This document shows, one piece after another, positions 27,070 through 38,265 of a stretch of 64,000 nt of DNA. Position 1 is the first letter of the stretch; every line of letters begins with the position of its first letter. The stretch covers positions 31,266,954 to 31,330,953 of the forward strand of contig NC_135167.1 of the NCBI RefSeq assembly GCF_041146795.1. The letters run 5' to 3'. The DNA is from Maylandia zebra (taxonomy: Eukaryota > Chordata > Actinopteri > Cichliformes > Cichlidae). The notes beneath the pieces are model-generated. The model was not told the DNA's origin, made no database searches, and was given only the letters and a program-made list of their open reading frames with translations. The translations under genes were made by a program, and so were the position numbers.

Positions 27070-27216
27070 TGAGGCGTGTTTCAAACTTGTGTTGGGGATG
27101 TGAGGGCGGGAGGGGGTCACCTGCTGTTGGGCAGAAATGATGCTCAAAATTATCTTTATAGGGCGTGTTCTTCTTCTTCAGGAAAAATAATTAATAATAA
27201 TAAACTCTAATTGTAA

Positions 27217-29310
27217 TCACACGTCAGTCTGAATGGATTTTGAGTTAGTACTGTTTTTTCTGCTTATGTCTGTGCCGTTTCCTTTACTGGGGCTCTTGTC
27301 CAGCCCGCAAAGCGACTCCGTCACCCCCTCCTCCATTTCCATATACTCCGCTTTGTCACCGAGCGAGGAGCCAGAGGGCGAGCCTTTGAATTTTCTTAGA
27401 AAGTCAGGGAAGTACGGGCAGCCCGGGGGCATGCTCTCCACCACCGGCGACTGGTCCTCGTTATCGGTCTCCCTGTGATAAAAGTAGTTGAAGTTGGACA
27501 CTATGACCGGGACCGGGAGCGCAATGGTTAACACGCCCGCGATCGCGCAGAGGGAGCCCACTATCTTCCCACCCACAGTGATGGGCTTCATGTCTCCGTA
27601 ACCCACTGTGGTCATGGTCACTACAGCCCACCAAAACGCGTCCGGGATGCTCGTAAACTGCGAGGTGGGTTCGTCCGCCTCGGCGAAGTACACCGCGCTG
27701 GAGAACAGGATGACACCTATGACCAGGAAGAAAATGAGGAGGGCCAGCTCCCTCATGCTGGCACGCAGGGTGTGACCCAGGATCTGCAGCCCCTTAGAGT
27801 GCCTGGACAGCTTGAAGATGCGAAACACCCTGACAAGGCGGATTATTCTCAGGATGGCGAAACTCATCGCGTGCTGTCCGTTGCCCTGATGCTGCGCCAG
27901 GTCCGTGCCGAGAGTAATGAAATAAGGCAAAATGGAAACAATGTCTATGGAGTTCATAATGTTTTTAAAGAAGAGAGTTTTGCTCGGACTGGCAAAGAAG
28001 CGAACTATAATCTCAAACGAGAACCAGATGATGCAGACCGTTTCCACGACGAAAAAAGGGTCGTTAAAAGGAGTAAATCCGTGATCGGCTTGAGAGGAGT
28101 TGTTTCGTGGCTGTAGATACTCTTTGTCATCCCTGAACTCCGGCAGCGTCTCCAGGCAGAAAATCACAATAGAAATGACAATAACAAGGACGGACACGAC
28201 CGCGATCCCCCTGGCAGGGCTCGAGCTCTCCGGATACTCAAAGAGCAGCCAAATCTGGCGCTTGAACTCATCCTCCGGCAGAGGTTTCTCCTCCTCTTTG
28301 ACGAAGCCCTCATCCTCCCGAAACTTTAGTATCGCCTCCTCCCCGAGTTCATAAAACTTGACCTCCTCGGAAAATATGTCAAATGGGACGTTGACTGGTC
28401 TTTTTAAGCGCCCGCCTGACTGGTAGTAGTAAAGAATGGCGTCAAAACTCGGTCGGTTCCGGTCGAAGAAGTATTCGTTCCTCAGCGGGTCGAAGTACCT
28501 GATCCTCTTGTCCGGATCTCCCAGGAGCGTGTCCGGGAACTGAGTGAGCGTCTTGAGCTGAGTTTCAAACTTCAGACCCGACACGTTGATGACAACTCTC
28601 TCGCAGCAGCCGCACTCGCTGTAAACGTTTTCGTATCCGGACTGGGGCCGCCTGTCGGTGATCGACACGGTCTCCTCCTCATCATCCATGTTGCACAAAA
28701 AACTCGACCTTTTGCTCCCCCGGTCGCCCCCGCCCCCCTCCCCCTCCTCCTCCTCTTCCTCGGCTCCTTCGGCCTCTTCCTCCTCTATCATGATGTCCTC
28801 CTCGGATCCGAGCAGAGCCAGCTCGGAGTGGCGCAGGTCCCCACCGAGAGTGCCCCGGTTCCGTCTCCAGCGTCCGACGCCGCGCTGCTTTTTCCGCTCT
28901 CGGACAAATCTCTGCTGCTGCTCGGGCTCCTGCTGGTTCTGCTGCGAGGAGGAGGTGGAGGTGGTGGTGGTGGAGGTGAAGGAGGAGGGGGAGGGGCGCG
29001 AGGCGGTACCGCCGCTGCTGATGTTGGCGTTCGCGGAGGAGGCGGCGCGAGACTGATGCTGGCGGTTGTTAAGGAGATGAGCGCTCGAGGAGGTGTTGGA
29101 GGTGGACCCTCCGACGCCACCGCAGCTACCTCCTCCTCCACCTCCCTCCGTGCACGTTCCACCTTCGGCAGCAGCCGCTGCGGCCGCCGCTCTGGTGTGG
29201 GCAGCCTGGCGCTCCCTCTCGCGCTCCCTCTCCCGCGCGCGAGCCTGGGCATATCCGTAAGGCAGGTGGCTGTTGCACCCACCGTCCGCGCCCACCATGG
29301 CAAACTCCAT
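27217..29310 (-). CDS. kcna4: Voltage-gated potassium channel Kv1.4 (Shaker subfamily), intronless
   Basis: Pore-forming subunit of a fast-inactivating (A-type) voltage-gated K+ channel of neuronal and muscle plasma membrane. Seen in the 697-residue product: an N-terminal segment [20 protein letters not shown] followed by Arg/Glu, which matches the Kv1.4 inactivation ball; low-complexity Ala, Gly, Ser, Gln and Glu stretches (about 35-230); the T1 tetramerisation domain (about 237-336); S1 (368-388); paired N-glycosylation sequons in the S1-S2 loop (Asn403/404); S2 (416-437); S3 (451-468); S4 with regularly spaced Arg (484-503); S5 (521-541); selectivity filter TVGYGD (568-573) followed by Met-Lys, as in Kv1.4; S6 with the PVP hinge (599-601); and a C-terminal Thr-Asp-Val PDZ ligand. 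A single uninterrupted coding exon is normal for Kv1 genes. The first ATG has A at -3 and G at +4. Kv1.4 identity rests on the N-terminal ball, the long acidic N-domain and the tail; it is very secure. Confidence 0.97.
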   Translation of the reverse strand: MEFAMVGADGGCNSHLPYGYAQARARERERERERQAAHTRAAAAAAAAEGGTCTEGGGGGGSCGGVGGSTSNTSSSAHLLNNRQHQSRAASSANANISSGGTASRPSPSSFTSTTTTSTSSSQQNQQEPEQQQRFVRERKKQRGVGRWRRNRGTLGGDLRHSELALLGSEEDIMIEEEEAEGAEEEEEEGEGGGGDRGSKRSSFLCNMDDEEETVSITDRRPQSGYENVYSECGCCERVVINVSGLKFETQLKTLTQFPDTLLGDPDKRIRYFDPLRNEYFFDRNRPSFDAILYYYQSGGRLKRPVNVPFDIFSEEVKFYELGEEAILKFREDEGFVKEEEKPLPEDEFKRQIWLLFEYPESSSPARGIAVVSVLVIVISIVIFCLETLPEFRDDKEYLQPRNNSSQADHGFTPFNDPFFVVETVCIIWFSFEIIVRFFASPSKTLFFKNIMNSIDIVSILPYFITLGTDLAQHQGNGQHAMSFAILRIIRLVRVFRIFKLSRHSKGLQILGHTLRASMRELALLIFFLVIGVILFSSAVYFAEADEPTSQFTSIPDAFWWAVVTMTTVGYGDMKPITVGGKIVGSLCAIAGVLTIALPVPVIVSNFNYFYHRETDNEDQSPVVESMPPGCPYFPDFLRKFKGSPSGSSLGDKAEYMEMEEGVTESLCGLDKSPSKGNGTDISRKNSTNSKSIQTDV

Positions 29311-30238
29311 TTTAAGTCAGTGAGCGCTTCGGTCCGCGGACGCTTACAGTAAGCGCTCGCGCGCTGTGATGTGGACGCAGACCAGAGGACAAAAGTTGCA
29401 GCTCAGCGCGCGCAGGGAGACAAAATGAGGCATGAAGCCTCTCGACCAATCAGTCGTGAATGCGAGAAAGTCAGAATAGCAAACACACCTCAGATGGGTC
29501 CATGCTGAGCGAATCCCATGTATCCTACTTACATGATACTGATTGCCATCTCTTCCAGTTTAGGTACAGCCCCCCCTCCTCCGGTATTTCATGACATCAT
29601 TACCATATCCAAAAAAAAAGAAGAAGAAGAAGAAAGAAGGAAAAAGATCAGATGTAAAGGCCGGTGGCATAGCCTGTTACGCAGACGCTCGGTCAAACTT
29701 GCAGCGCCCCTTATTTGCTCAGCATTGTAAATCACCAAGTCAACAAGCGACACCTAAACAGTCTCTCCTCGGTTCCTCCGGTGCCCATCAGGTGGTTAAT
29801 TTCTCCGCGAGGCGGGCTTGCGCCCGAATGCGTCTTTTGATCCTCCCTGGTCACTCATGGTTGCCATTTTAGGACGAGTTTAAAAAAGAGAGAGAGAGGA
29901 AGAGAGATCTCCGTTATTTTATACAGCTCCGGTGAATTTGAATGACTTTATTCATCTGACGCTCTCAGGAGCTGCGAGAACAAGAAGAGAGAAGGAAACA
30001 GCAGTTGGTTTAGGCAAATAAAACCAAAACCTTCATATCGATGTGTGTTGTTTTATCGAATACACAATCAAAATACATCATTGTTATTATCATCACCATC
30101 ATTATTACTATGGAGTGAACACAAAGGAATATGGAAGACATTTATGGTTACAATACAATTTACGCATTAAAGTATCCTCCCTTTATTCTAACATCCATAC
30201 TTACATCTGAAAGGGGGCCAAAACGACATCGCCTCAGT

Positions 30239-30268
30239 CCCCCCCCCCCCCTCCCCCGCCCCCCCTCT
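30239..30268. repeat. C-rich tract (runs of 13, 5 and 7 C)
   Basis: Thirteen consecutive C, then T, five C, G, seven C. The G-rich complement on the minus (kcna4) strand could form a G-quadruplex and the C strand an i-motif. It sits about 0.95 kb upstream of the kcna4 ATG. Confidence 0.85.
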
Positions 30269-30787
30269 TCACAAACCAATCTGATGGAGGAAGCAGGGGA
30301 AGGAGGCTAGGTGAGGATGCAGTTGTTCACTCTCGCTCAAATCCCCGTTATGATTTTGGAGGGTAACGCCGCAAAATCCCTCGCTGTATCCACGCAGCGA
30401 CCATATCCACATCCAGTACACACATCCGTGCTCTGACGCACTCTGGAGAGGACACTTTTTTTGGCTGCGTCTCGACGTCTTGTCTCAATTCAACAGGATC
30501 TATCGCCACTTCAGCCTCCGTTTCTGCTGCATCGCTTCTGGTATGCCGAGAGCAATAATGTTACCCCCTCCAGAGGAGAAAAAAAGAATGAGAAGAAGAG
30601 GAGGAAGTAGCAGGTGTGCGCGTAGCGAGTTGGCATCAATGACAGCTCCACACGAAGACAAGATACGAGGGTGGGTAAAAGTTTACCTTCGCACGGGCGA
30701 GGGGGAATGGCTTCATGGTTTAAGTCTGAGCATCGCACATCTGTCTGTCTGCCGCCGTATCCCTACCTATACTCCTGGATCCCTCCC

Positions 30788-30789
<2 letters not shown>

Positions 30790-30822
<33 letters not shown>
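30790..30822. repeat. (GT)n microsatellite, about 16 units
   Basis: Uninterrupted GT dinucleotides upstream of kcna4, followed by a short CT/GT stretch. Confidence 0.95.
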
Positions 30823-30823
<1 letters not shown>

Positions 30824-31589
30824 TCTGTGTGATGATGGAGAGTCTCAGTGAGAAAGTCGCTCGTGTACCGCAGCTCGTGCAGGCGGTGCTCGGTCCTCCC
30901 CCAGTGGCTGCAGCCGGTCACTGCGCACCGTGCTGCAGTCTCTCACCCGAGCTTCATCTGCCCTTCATTGTCACTGCTGGGTAGCAACCGGTGTGTTTGT
31001 GTCTCCCCACCATTAAAAAAAGTAATGCATTAACATAATATTTTAACTATGCATTTTGCAGTCACCAACCACTTTCCTAAAAAAATTAATCGGTGTTTTT
31101 GCTGTTGTTGTTGTTTATTTTCTCATATTAAATCAGAAAATGCATACATCACTTATTTACATACGTCCATATATTGTAACTTTAAAAAGTGTGAATTTAA
31201 AGCACTGGAAATACTTTTCATACAATTTCACTTCGCCAAACAACCGTTTAACATTGTTTTTGTTAATATTATCACAGGAAAAAAGGTTAGCTCATGCAAC
31301 AACAAAAAAAATGTTCACAGAGGCCACAAAAACCAATAATTCATGTTCGCTGTGCCTGCCCTCCCTCTGATATTTGATTAGGAGAGCACTCGAAACAGAA
31401 TGCAAAGTGTTCATTAACCTCCTATGACCCAGCGATTCATTCTTGTCCTCTGTTGGGGGGACACGAGTCTGAGACCTCCACGAGCACAATTCATGCAATC
31501 TATTTGAGTCTTACTGTACTGTCAAGGAGACATCTCAGGGTTTCAAGTTTCCACATGGGCTTTCTTTTCAAAATGATGGCCCTTGCTCA

Positions 31590-31747
31590 TATAATTATTT
31601 TACTAAATTTGCAAGAATTTCAAGCAAACTTTTTTTCATTTGGTCATTATGGGGTATCGCATGTAGAGTTTTGAGGTGAGAAATGAATTTGGGAATAAGG
31701 CTGTAACATGACAAACTGTGGAAAATGCAAAGAACTGTGAATACTGT
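31590..31747 (+). mobile_element. Tc1-like element 3' end fragment
   Basis: The words tcattatggggtatcg, tagagttttgaggtgag, ggaataaggctgtaacat and ctgtgaatactg are the end sequence of a very common vertebrate Tc1-type element. Only this end is present. Confidence 0.65.
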
Positions 31748-31761
31748 CCATTACACAGACA

Positions 31762-31998
31762 GTGTTCTGTGTAGTGGACAGGAGGACTTACTCATTCCTG
31801 TTTTCAACCTATATCCACACTTCAAGAAGCAAAGGAAAGATTGAGGCAGAAAGGACTTTACTCAGAATTGTAGAAGGGGAGTCAGACTTTGTGCTGTCCG
31901 GTGATGAGGTGGAGGAGGACCAGACAGAGCAGGAAGGTGAACGCTCAGTGGAGGACATGCCATTGAGAATCCAGTTTGAACCCTACTTTGAACAGTAA
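31762..31998 (+). pseudogene. Possible piggyBac transposase N-terminal remnant
   Basis: A 78-residue frame whose second half is acidic (ESDFVLSGDEVEEDQTEQ). This resembles the acidic N-terminal region of piggyBac-type transposases and fits the TTAA ends around it. There is no DDD catalytic core, so identity is weak. Confidence 0.3.
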
Positions 31999-32066
31999 AT
32001 AGGTGTTCATTCATGGCATGATACCTTCAGGACTCAGATATACTGGGTCCCATTTATAGCCAGTTA

Positions 32067-32606
32067 AATAAGTCAAGACAGATTCTTTAACCCCCTAGGA
32101 CCTGGCGTCCACATATGTGGACATCACATTTTGGGTGATTTAGACCAAAACACTAAATTTTGTTTTTCAACGGCCTGATATCCACTTACGAGGACATTAT
32201 ACTGCTACTGTTCTATCAAAATTTTAAACGAATATCCTCATATGTGGCTCTGATTTTTCATTAAAACAAAAATAAGGTAAAAAAAATCATTTTTTTTCTT
32301 TGTTTATACATTTATCGGGCCCCAATATGCCCAAATATCTAAGAGAAGTTAAAAATGCATGCAGTGGAAGAGTTTGGGTCTTAGGAGGCTAAGATTAGGC
32401 AGTCGTTCACAGTAAGAAATGATCTTGATGTTTTTCTTCCTCCTGAGGCCCAAACAAGAAATTGTTTTGATACTGAGATTTTTAACCACTGTGGTTGAAA
32501 GAAACACATTACAACAAATTGTTGTTTTCAAAATAATTTATGTATTAATATATCATTTGTCGCTTTGATGGACTGCCTACTTTTGATGAATCTGTCTTGA
32601 CTTATT
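32067..32606. repeat. Perfect 19-bp inverted repeat pair flanking a MITE
   Basis: aataagtcaagacagattc at 32067-32085 recurs exactly inverted at 32588-32606. Flanking sequence on both outer sides is also recognisably similar (ggactcagata and gactcagata). This looks like an inverted duplication with the TTAA-ended MITE inserted inside. Confidence 0.75.
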
Positions 32607-33639
32607 GAATTCACTATAACTAGGGAAGTACATTTCCATCCTATGTTATCTGAGTCATGCCATCAACATGGATATGCAGAAGAATGTTTTTGATGTTAAT
32701 GCTCCACCTTTCTCTGGCTGGCGTGGCTCTGATGTTTTGGTAGTGCCTATTTTCTGTTTGATGTAAACAGGGAACCACCTGTCTTGGCGTTTATGGCCAC
32801 ATTGACCTGTTTCATATTCCATGCTAAAAAAAAAAGAGCCAATTTCAACCCAGTTAACACTCTCAAATTTAGAAAACAATTTGATTTTTAGCAACAGAAA
32901 CATAATATCTGCCAAAAAAACCCCAAACAAAACCTTTCAGTCAACCTTCCTATGTGGCCATAAAGATGTCATTAAAAAAAAAAACCATGTGCTCTGTTGG
33001 CCTCATTCTGCCGAGATCGTGGAAGGCCTGTGTAGATGAGTAGATAATTCACATGTAACTCTAGAGTACCAGATGATCCGTTACTGCAGTTTGTTGTAGG
33101 GAAATCAAGTCCTGCAACTTAAAAACCATAATGTCTGTCCCTCCTCTACCTCATCTCCTGACAGCACCGAGCATGACTTCCCTTCACCTTCGAACAGATG
33201 CATCAGAAAGCAACTTGGGGTCAACTTTTTTCTTGGTCTCAATAAGTTATTTTGTTACTGAGCTTCAACAGCGTGACATAATCCAATGTTCTTGTCTGCC
33301 ATAGTTGTAATTAATCCTGGGCAGTATAAAACACTGCAGTGTACAGAAACATCAAGTAAGACATGAATCAAATCTACATGTGCAGCCAAACAAGTGCTAA
33401 CTTCTAAACTAAAAGAAAGAAAATTTCAAACATGCTCACTCTTAAATTGATTTATAGAGCTGGAGTCTTTGAAGTTTACGCAGAAAACACTTTCTTATTG
33501 CTTTTTCAAAGTTTGTTTTCATCAGTAAGGCTTGTCATAAGTGATAAAAAAAAAATTTAAAACATAGTTCAAGGGATAAAATTGTTTGCATGTAACTGGG
33601 ATGTATCTCATTAATCACCAGAGTCTGGTCAATATACAG
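32607..33639. other. Gene-free spacer
   Basis: No gene seen. A weak SINE-like fragment (gatgcatcagaaagcaactt) lies near 33.20 kb. Confidence 0.45.
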
Positions 33640-34200
33640 TCATGAGAACGCATTCACAGGAGTCTATGCAGTCCAGTGAAAAACTACACACACCCTTAAT
33701 GCTTCCATAGGAATTAAGGTGGTCAATAGTAGCAATATGCTGCTCATCAAATGCACTGGATTAACCAGTCATGAGCAAGTGTGAGCACCTCTGTACAAAC
33801 AGCAGGTTTTGGCTCTTTGTTGGTCTGAATCATTTAAATTTGTGCATTATTAAACGTTAAAGTTCACAACAGTAGATTTGGTCACCTAGTCAACTATGAA
33901 CTTTGTTTGTTAAAGCATTCTAGAGTCTAATGTGAAGCCATCCGACAGCCAAAGCTTGACCAATATCAGCCCAAAGCAGGACAATGATCCCAATCTCAAC
34001 AGCAAATCTGCAACAGAATGGCTGAAAAATAAAAAAACAAGGTGATGCAATGAGCTGCTCAAAGTCCAGACACAAACCTGATTGAAACTAGCACTAGCAG
34101 TGTTGACATAGTGTCAACAGTGTAAACAGTAACCCTGCCAAGAAAGACAGAAAGACAAAATATTTCAGGATCTTTCTTGTCTAATTTGTTATATATTCTT
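33640..34200 (+). mobile_element. Tc1-like transposon, internally deleted
   Basis: Starts with the end words agtgaaaaactacacacacc and catcaaatgcactggattaa. It then jumps to the transposase C-terminal coding region at about 33.93-34.09 kb, where gaccaat, caggacaatgatcccaat and aatggctgaaaaa encode the remnants of the QDNDP and EWL motifs of Tc1 transposase. Stops and gaps throughout: dead. Confidence 0.7.
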
Positions 34201-35860
34201 TAAAACGACTGCACAACAATTCATATACTGTGTAATTAGAGGTCATCTTCTCAGCCGAAACTAGCCTGCAGGAGAAAGAATGGAGAGTGCAATACAACAA
34301 GCAGGCTAACAAATTACTGTGTTAGGGTATTAATTAGTCAAACAATGCATTACTATTGACTAGGCGATTAGGAATGCATTACTTTTTTGAGTAATGAGTA
34401 CTGAAAACCACAGACAAGTGGGTATAATGAATACCACAAGGATTTTTCATTAATGTGGCCACATTAGCTCTTATTTGCATACGGCTGTAAGACTTTGTGA
34501 AAATGATGATACTCCAAGCAAAAGAAGACAGATTTGGTGCATGAAACACGCAATAGGCAATGTGATGATTAGTGTGCTCAAGGATGCAACTGACCAAAAC
34601 AAGTAGAGGACAAATGCAGTTCACAAACATATCATATTCTGTAATTTCATCATTGCTTGGCAATACTTTCAGCTTGTTTGTGCTGTCAGCCGTCTGTTAA
34701 CGGGTCAAAGGTGTCCATAGACACGTCTTTTGGGATAACAACTGCCGTAACTTTAAATACCAGACATCACAGCACCTGGTGAGGTAACTGTTGAGTCAGT
34801 GTTATCGATTATTCACCCTATTGCTGCCGCAGATTTATGTGGATCATTTTGCACTCAGGTCTTACTCACTGCACCTTTGAAACCTCCCAGGTTTGATTGC
34901 ACACATAATTAGTTTTTCTGCAGGTACTGCTGCAGGCCTACTGCTGGGCTACAAAGCAATCAGTAGCTATAGCCCATTGAGTTCAGTCCATTTGATTCAA
35001 AGTATACATCTGAAACAAAAGCACTAATTAGGACACGGACAGCCTGTTATTCCAGATACAATATTCCTCTGAGGAATCCTAATAATCCTCTAAGGTATTT
35101 ACCAAATCTCTACTTCTAATATTCCTGTTGGGATATTTTTGGTTGCTTGTGCAGTCTCCTTCTTAACTCTTTCATACGGCCATTGTGCTACATTTTGATA
35201 CCAGAGAATATGAAACGAAATGTAAAACCCAATGTGTATGCTTGTGCTTGTGAAGTAATCAATGCTGCTGACAGTGCAAATCTCACTCACTGCTTCTCTA
35301 AAGAGCCTCATCTTCACAGTCTTCTCTCCTTCTCTGTACTTCTCAGATACTTAACTAAGACTTAAGTGGAAGTCTTTTCTAGTCTGTACCACATGTAAGC
35401 TCTTTCCACCCACCGCACACGGAGACATCATGCTCCCCTCAACCCCTGCTCTTATTCACCGAGTATCCACCTCAGTCAGCACCAGAGGGAGTTGTGAGGT
35501 CAGTAATAATAAGAGGTGATAGAGTGGGGATGCAAGGTGCCTTATTAAACACAAGTTTAGTTGCACTTTGAACCAGTGCCAGAGCTCATCAAAAACCCTT
35601 CTGCCTCTCACAAAGCATACCCGCTGAAAAAAAGACGAGGGAAATGTCAAACTCTCTATGCATGAGACACAATCAATATTTGTTTCTGTTTTTTTCAAAG
35701 CCATCATGCAGAATTACAACTTTACTTACTTAACTTTAAAATGCAGTACAGGAAGCAATGATAACCTTTACAGCTTGTCCGTATGTAATCAAACTCAGCG
35801 CTGTATCATAGATATCTCGGTATGTTTTTGGACAGTGATGCATATTTTGTAATTTTGCTT
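34201..35860. other. Gene-free spacer
   Basis: No gene seen. The stretch at 34.30-34.40 kb has words resembling hAT ends (aatgcattacttttttgagt) but no structure. Confidence 0.45.
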
Positions 35861-36331
35861 CTGTACACCAGCACTGTGCGCTTTAAATCAAACAAACAAC
35901 ACATTATTCAAGCCCAGATTTTCAGCTTTAATTTAAGAGGTTTAACATACAGTTAGGTCCGTAAATATTTGGACAGACAACTTTTTTTCTAATTTTGGTT
36001 CTTTGGGTTTTGGTTCATTAACGCAGTGAATTTTAAATGAAACAACTCAGATGCAGTTGATGTGCAGACTTTCAGCTTTAATTCAGTGGCTTGAACAAAA
36101 ACGTTGCAGAAAAATGCAGCAATTTTTAAGACAATCTTTTGATGTCAGGGGCTCAAAAATAATTGGACAAATCAAAGAACTGAAAATAAAAGGTTCGTTT
36201 GCTGGTAATGACAGCCTGAAGCCTTGAACTCATGGACATCACCAGATGCTGGGGTTTCCTCTATTTTAATACTCGGCCAGCCCCTTTTCTGCAGGGTTTT
36301 TAGTTGTTGTTTGTTTGTGGTCCTTTCTGTC

Positions 36332-37139
36332 ATGGTTCTGGGTCATTTTGACCCAGCATTTTGAGTTGCTTGTGCTTTAGTTTGATTTTGTATTTTGGGT
36401 TATATTCTTCCAAATTGCCACTAGGTGTGAATGGTTGTCTGTCCGTATGTGTTGGCCCTATGAAAGACTGGCGACCTGTCCAGGGTGTACCCCGCCTCTC
36501 GCCCTATGACAGCTGGGATAGGCTCCAGCGCCCCCACGACCCTGAAAAGGATAAGCGGAAGCGGATGGATGGGTTATATTCTTGATCTCTTGTTGGGCTT
36601 TGATGATTATTATTATTATTATTTAGTCTGCTTCAGTTTATTCTGCTTAAGGGTTTAGTTCCTAGGTTTTGTGTCTTGTGTTTAGTGCAGGTTTAGTTCA
36701 GCGTCAAGTCAGCGTCCTTGTGAATTGTTTCTTGTTTCCTGTTTTATTGTGAAGGTCCGTGTCTCATGTGAGTGTATTCAGTTTTGCTTCCTCTGCCTCG
36801 TCTTGTCAATTACTTCCAGCTGTGTTCCCCACCTGTGTGTAATCTCCTTGTGTTCTTCTGTGTGTACTAGTTGCTGGTTTGTCTGTGAATCTACTGCGAA
36901 TCTCCGTGTGTTTTTCCCTGCCGTCCACCTTCTTATGCCACCGTTCATCCTCCTACATGTTCGTGTTCATGTTTGCTATTTAGTAGTTTAGTTTGACCCA
37001 CTATGATTAGTTTTTGTTCCGTTTTGCCATTTTTCACCTTGTGCTTTATTTTACAATAAACCACCTTCACATCTCAGTGAGTGCCTGTGCTTGGATCCTC
37101 ATTTATTTTCTCCACACAGCTCATCCCCTTAGCCGTGAC
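36332..37139 (+). mobile_element. 808-bp interspersed repeat inserted in the Tc1-like element
   Basis: Flanked by the 10-base direct repeat cctttctgtc (36322-36331 and 37140-37149), read as its target-site duplication. The ends (ATGGTTCTGGGTC and AGCCGTGA) match a common fish repeat of unsettled class. It contains no coding frame of note. Confidence 0.7.
36410..36570 (+). mobile_element. 161-bp SINE fragment inserted in the 808-bp repeat
   Basis: Flanked by the direct repeat gggttatattctt (36397-36409 and 36571-36583). It contains gcgacctgtccagggtgtac, ccccgcctctcgccc, ctgggataggctccagc and a short GGAT tail: the 3' body of the teleost tRNA-derived SINE. The 5' part is truncated, as usual for reverse-transcribed copies. 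The well-preserved sequence suggests it is the youngest of the three layers. Confidence 0.85.
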
Positions 37140-37722
37140 CCTTTCTGTCGAAAGTTTAGTCTTCAACAAGTGAAATTCATGCTCAGTTGGGTTAAGATCA
37201 GATCAGAATAAAGAATATTCCACTTCTTTGTTTTAATAAACAGCTGGGTTGCTTTGGCTGTATGTTTGCGGTCATTGTCCATCTATATTATTAAATGCCG
37301 CCTAATCAACTTGACTGCATTTAGCTGGATTTGTGCGGACACTGTCTCTGAACACCTCAGAATTAATTCGGCTGCTTTGGTCCTGTGTCATATCATCAAC
37401 AAACACTAGTGTCCCAGTGCCACAGCCAACCATGCACGCCCAAGTCATCACACTGCCTCCACTGTGTTTTACAGATGATGTGGTATGTGTTGGGCAGTTT
37501 CACACCGTCATCATACTTTTTTCTTGCCATCATTCTGGTAGAGGTTGATCTTGGTTTCATCTGTTCAAAGAATGTTTTTTCTAGAACTGTGTCGGCTTTT
37601 TTTTAGCATAGTCTAGTCTAGCCTTTCTATTCTTGAGGGTTATGACTAGTTTGCACCTTGCAGTGAACCCTCTTTACTTTCATGCAGTCTTCTCTTTATG
37701 GTACACTTGGATATTGATGCGT

Positions 37723-37929
37723 CTACCTCCCGGAGAGTGTTGTCTGTTGTGAAGGGGGAAATGACGCTGCGATCATCCACCACTGTTGTCTTCCGTGGAC
37801 GTCCAGGTCTTTTTGCATTGCTGAGTTCACCAGTTTACCTGTAGATTTTGTCACTCCTAATATTGCAGCAATTTCTCTGATGGATTTTTCCAGTTTTTGC
37901 AGTTTAAGGATGGCTTGTTTCACCTGCAT
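37723..37929 (-). pseudogene. Tc1-like transposase N-terminal HTH, frameshifted
   Basis: The first 30 residues contain EKSIREIAAILGVTKST, a textbook Tc1 helix-turn-helix. The frame then shifts, and the basic linker that normally follows is read out of frame. It would have bound the terminal repeats; it is now non-functional. Confidence 0.75.
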
Positions 37930-38265
37930 GGAGAGCTCCTTTCACCGCATGTTGTCTGCTCACAGCAAGATCTTCCAAATGCAAGCACCACACCTCGAAT
38001 CAACTCCAGGCCTTATATCTGCTTAATTGACAATCTATCTATCTATTAGGGGTGCAACGATACACAAAATTCACGGTTCGGTTCGGTTCGACACTTTGGT
38101 GTCACGGTTCAATATTTTTTCGATACAAAAAATGTTCATGCTTTTTTAATTTGTCATTTATTAAAATTATAAATATATATTAACTCAAAAGTACAGTTTT
38201 TAAATTTATTGTTGCTGAAACAACAAAGTAATAAAAAAATAAATCTATCTGATCGAGAAATCCCT

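Larger units (their letters stand above)
29311..30970 (-). promoter_or_regulatory. GC- and C-rich upstream region of kcna4 (5' UTR or promoter zone)
   Basis: This stretch lies upstream of the kcna4 start codon. It is clearly richer in CpG than the rest of the window near 29.3-29.5 kb and again at 30.6-30.96 kb. It also holds an A/G-rich tract (29.61-29.65 kb), a C-rich run (30.24-30.27 kb) and a GT microsatellite (30.79-30.82 kb). Kv1 genes often have non-coding upstream exons and TATA-less promoters. That makes this the most likely location of the promoter, but no specific start site or 5' UTR exon can be fixed from sequence alone. Confidence 0.4.
31414..32392 (+). mobile_element. piggyBac-like element with TTAA-type ends
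   Basis: The left end TTAACCTCCTATGACCC (31414-31430) pairs with the reverse of the right end near 32392 (TTAGCCTCCTAAGACCC), at 15 of 17 positions. A second left-like end, TTAACCCCCTAGGACC, starts at 32087. Either one element of about 0.98 kb is present, or a 0.3-kb MITE lies inside an older relative. TTAA at the border fits piggyBac-type insertion. The inner part is partly replaced by a Tc1-like fragment. Confidence 0.45.
35950..38036 (-). mobile_element. Tc1-like transposon carrying two nested insertions
   Basis: The left end is tacagttaggtccgtaaata (terminal-repeat sequence of a known teleost Tc1-like family). The transposase is read on the minus strand, with its N-terminal HTH at 37.72-37.93 kb. 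Removing the insert at 36332-37139 makes the transposon sequence continuous. The right terminus is lost where the next element begins (about 38.04 kb). A second partial copy of the left end (ttttcagctttaattta, 35.92 kb) suggests insertion beside an older copy. Confidence 0.75.

Noticed and set aside
27772..28354. Plus-strand frames antisense to the kcna4 core
   Set aside because: Antisense of highly constrained channel sequence; no independent start, splice or domain evidence.
28658..29352. Long frames on both strands overlapping the kcna4 5' half (for example 28788-29303 minus, 28828-29352 plus)
   Set aside because: Shadows of the GC-rich, repetitive kcna4 N-terminal coding region; Arg/Pro/Gly/Ser-rich with no domain.
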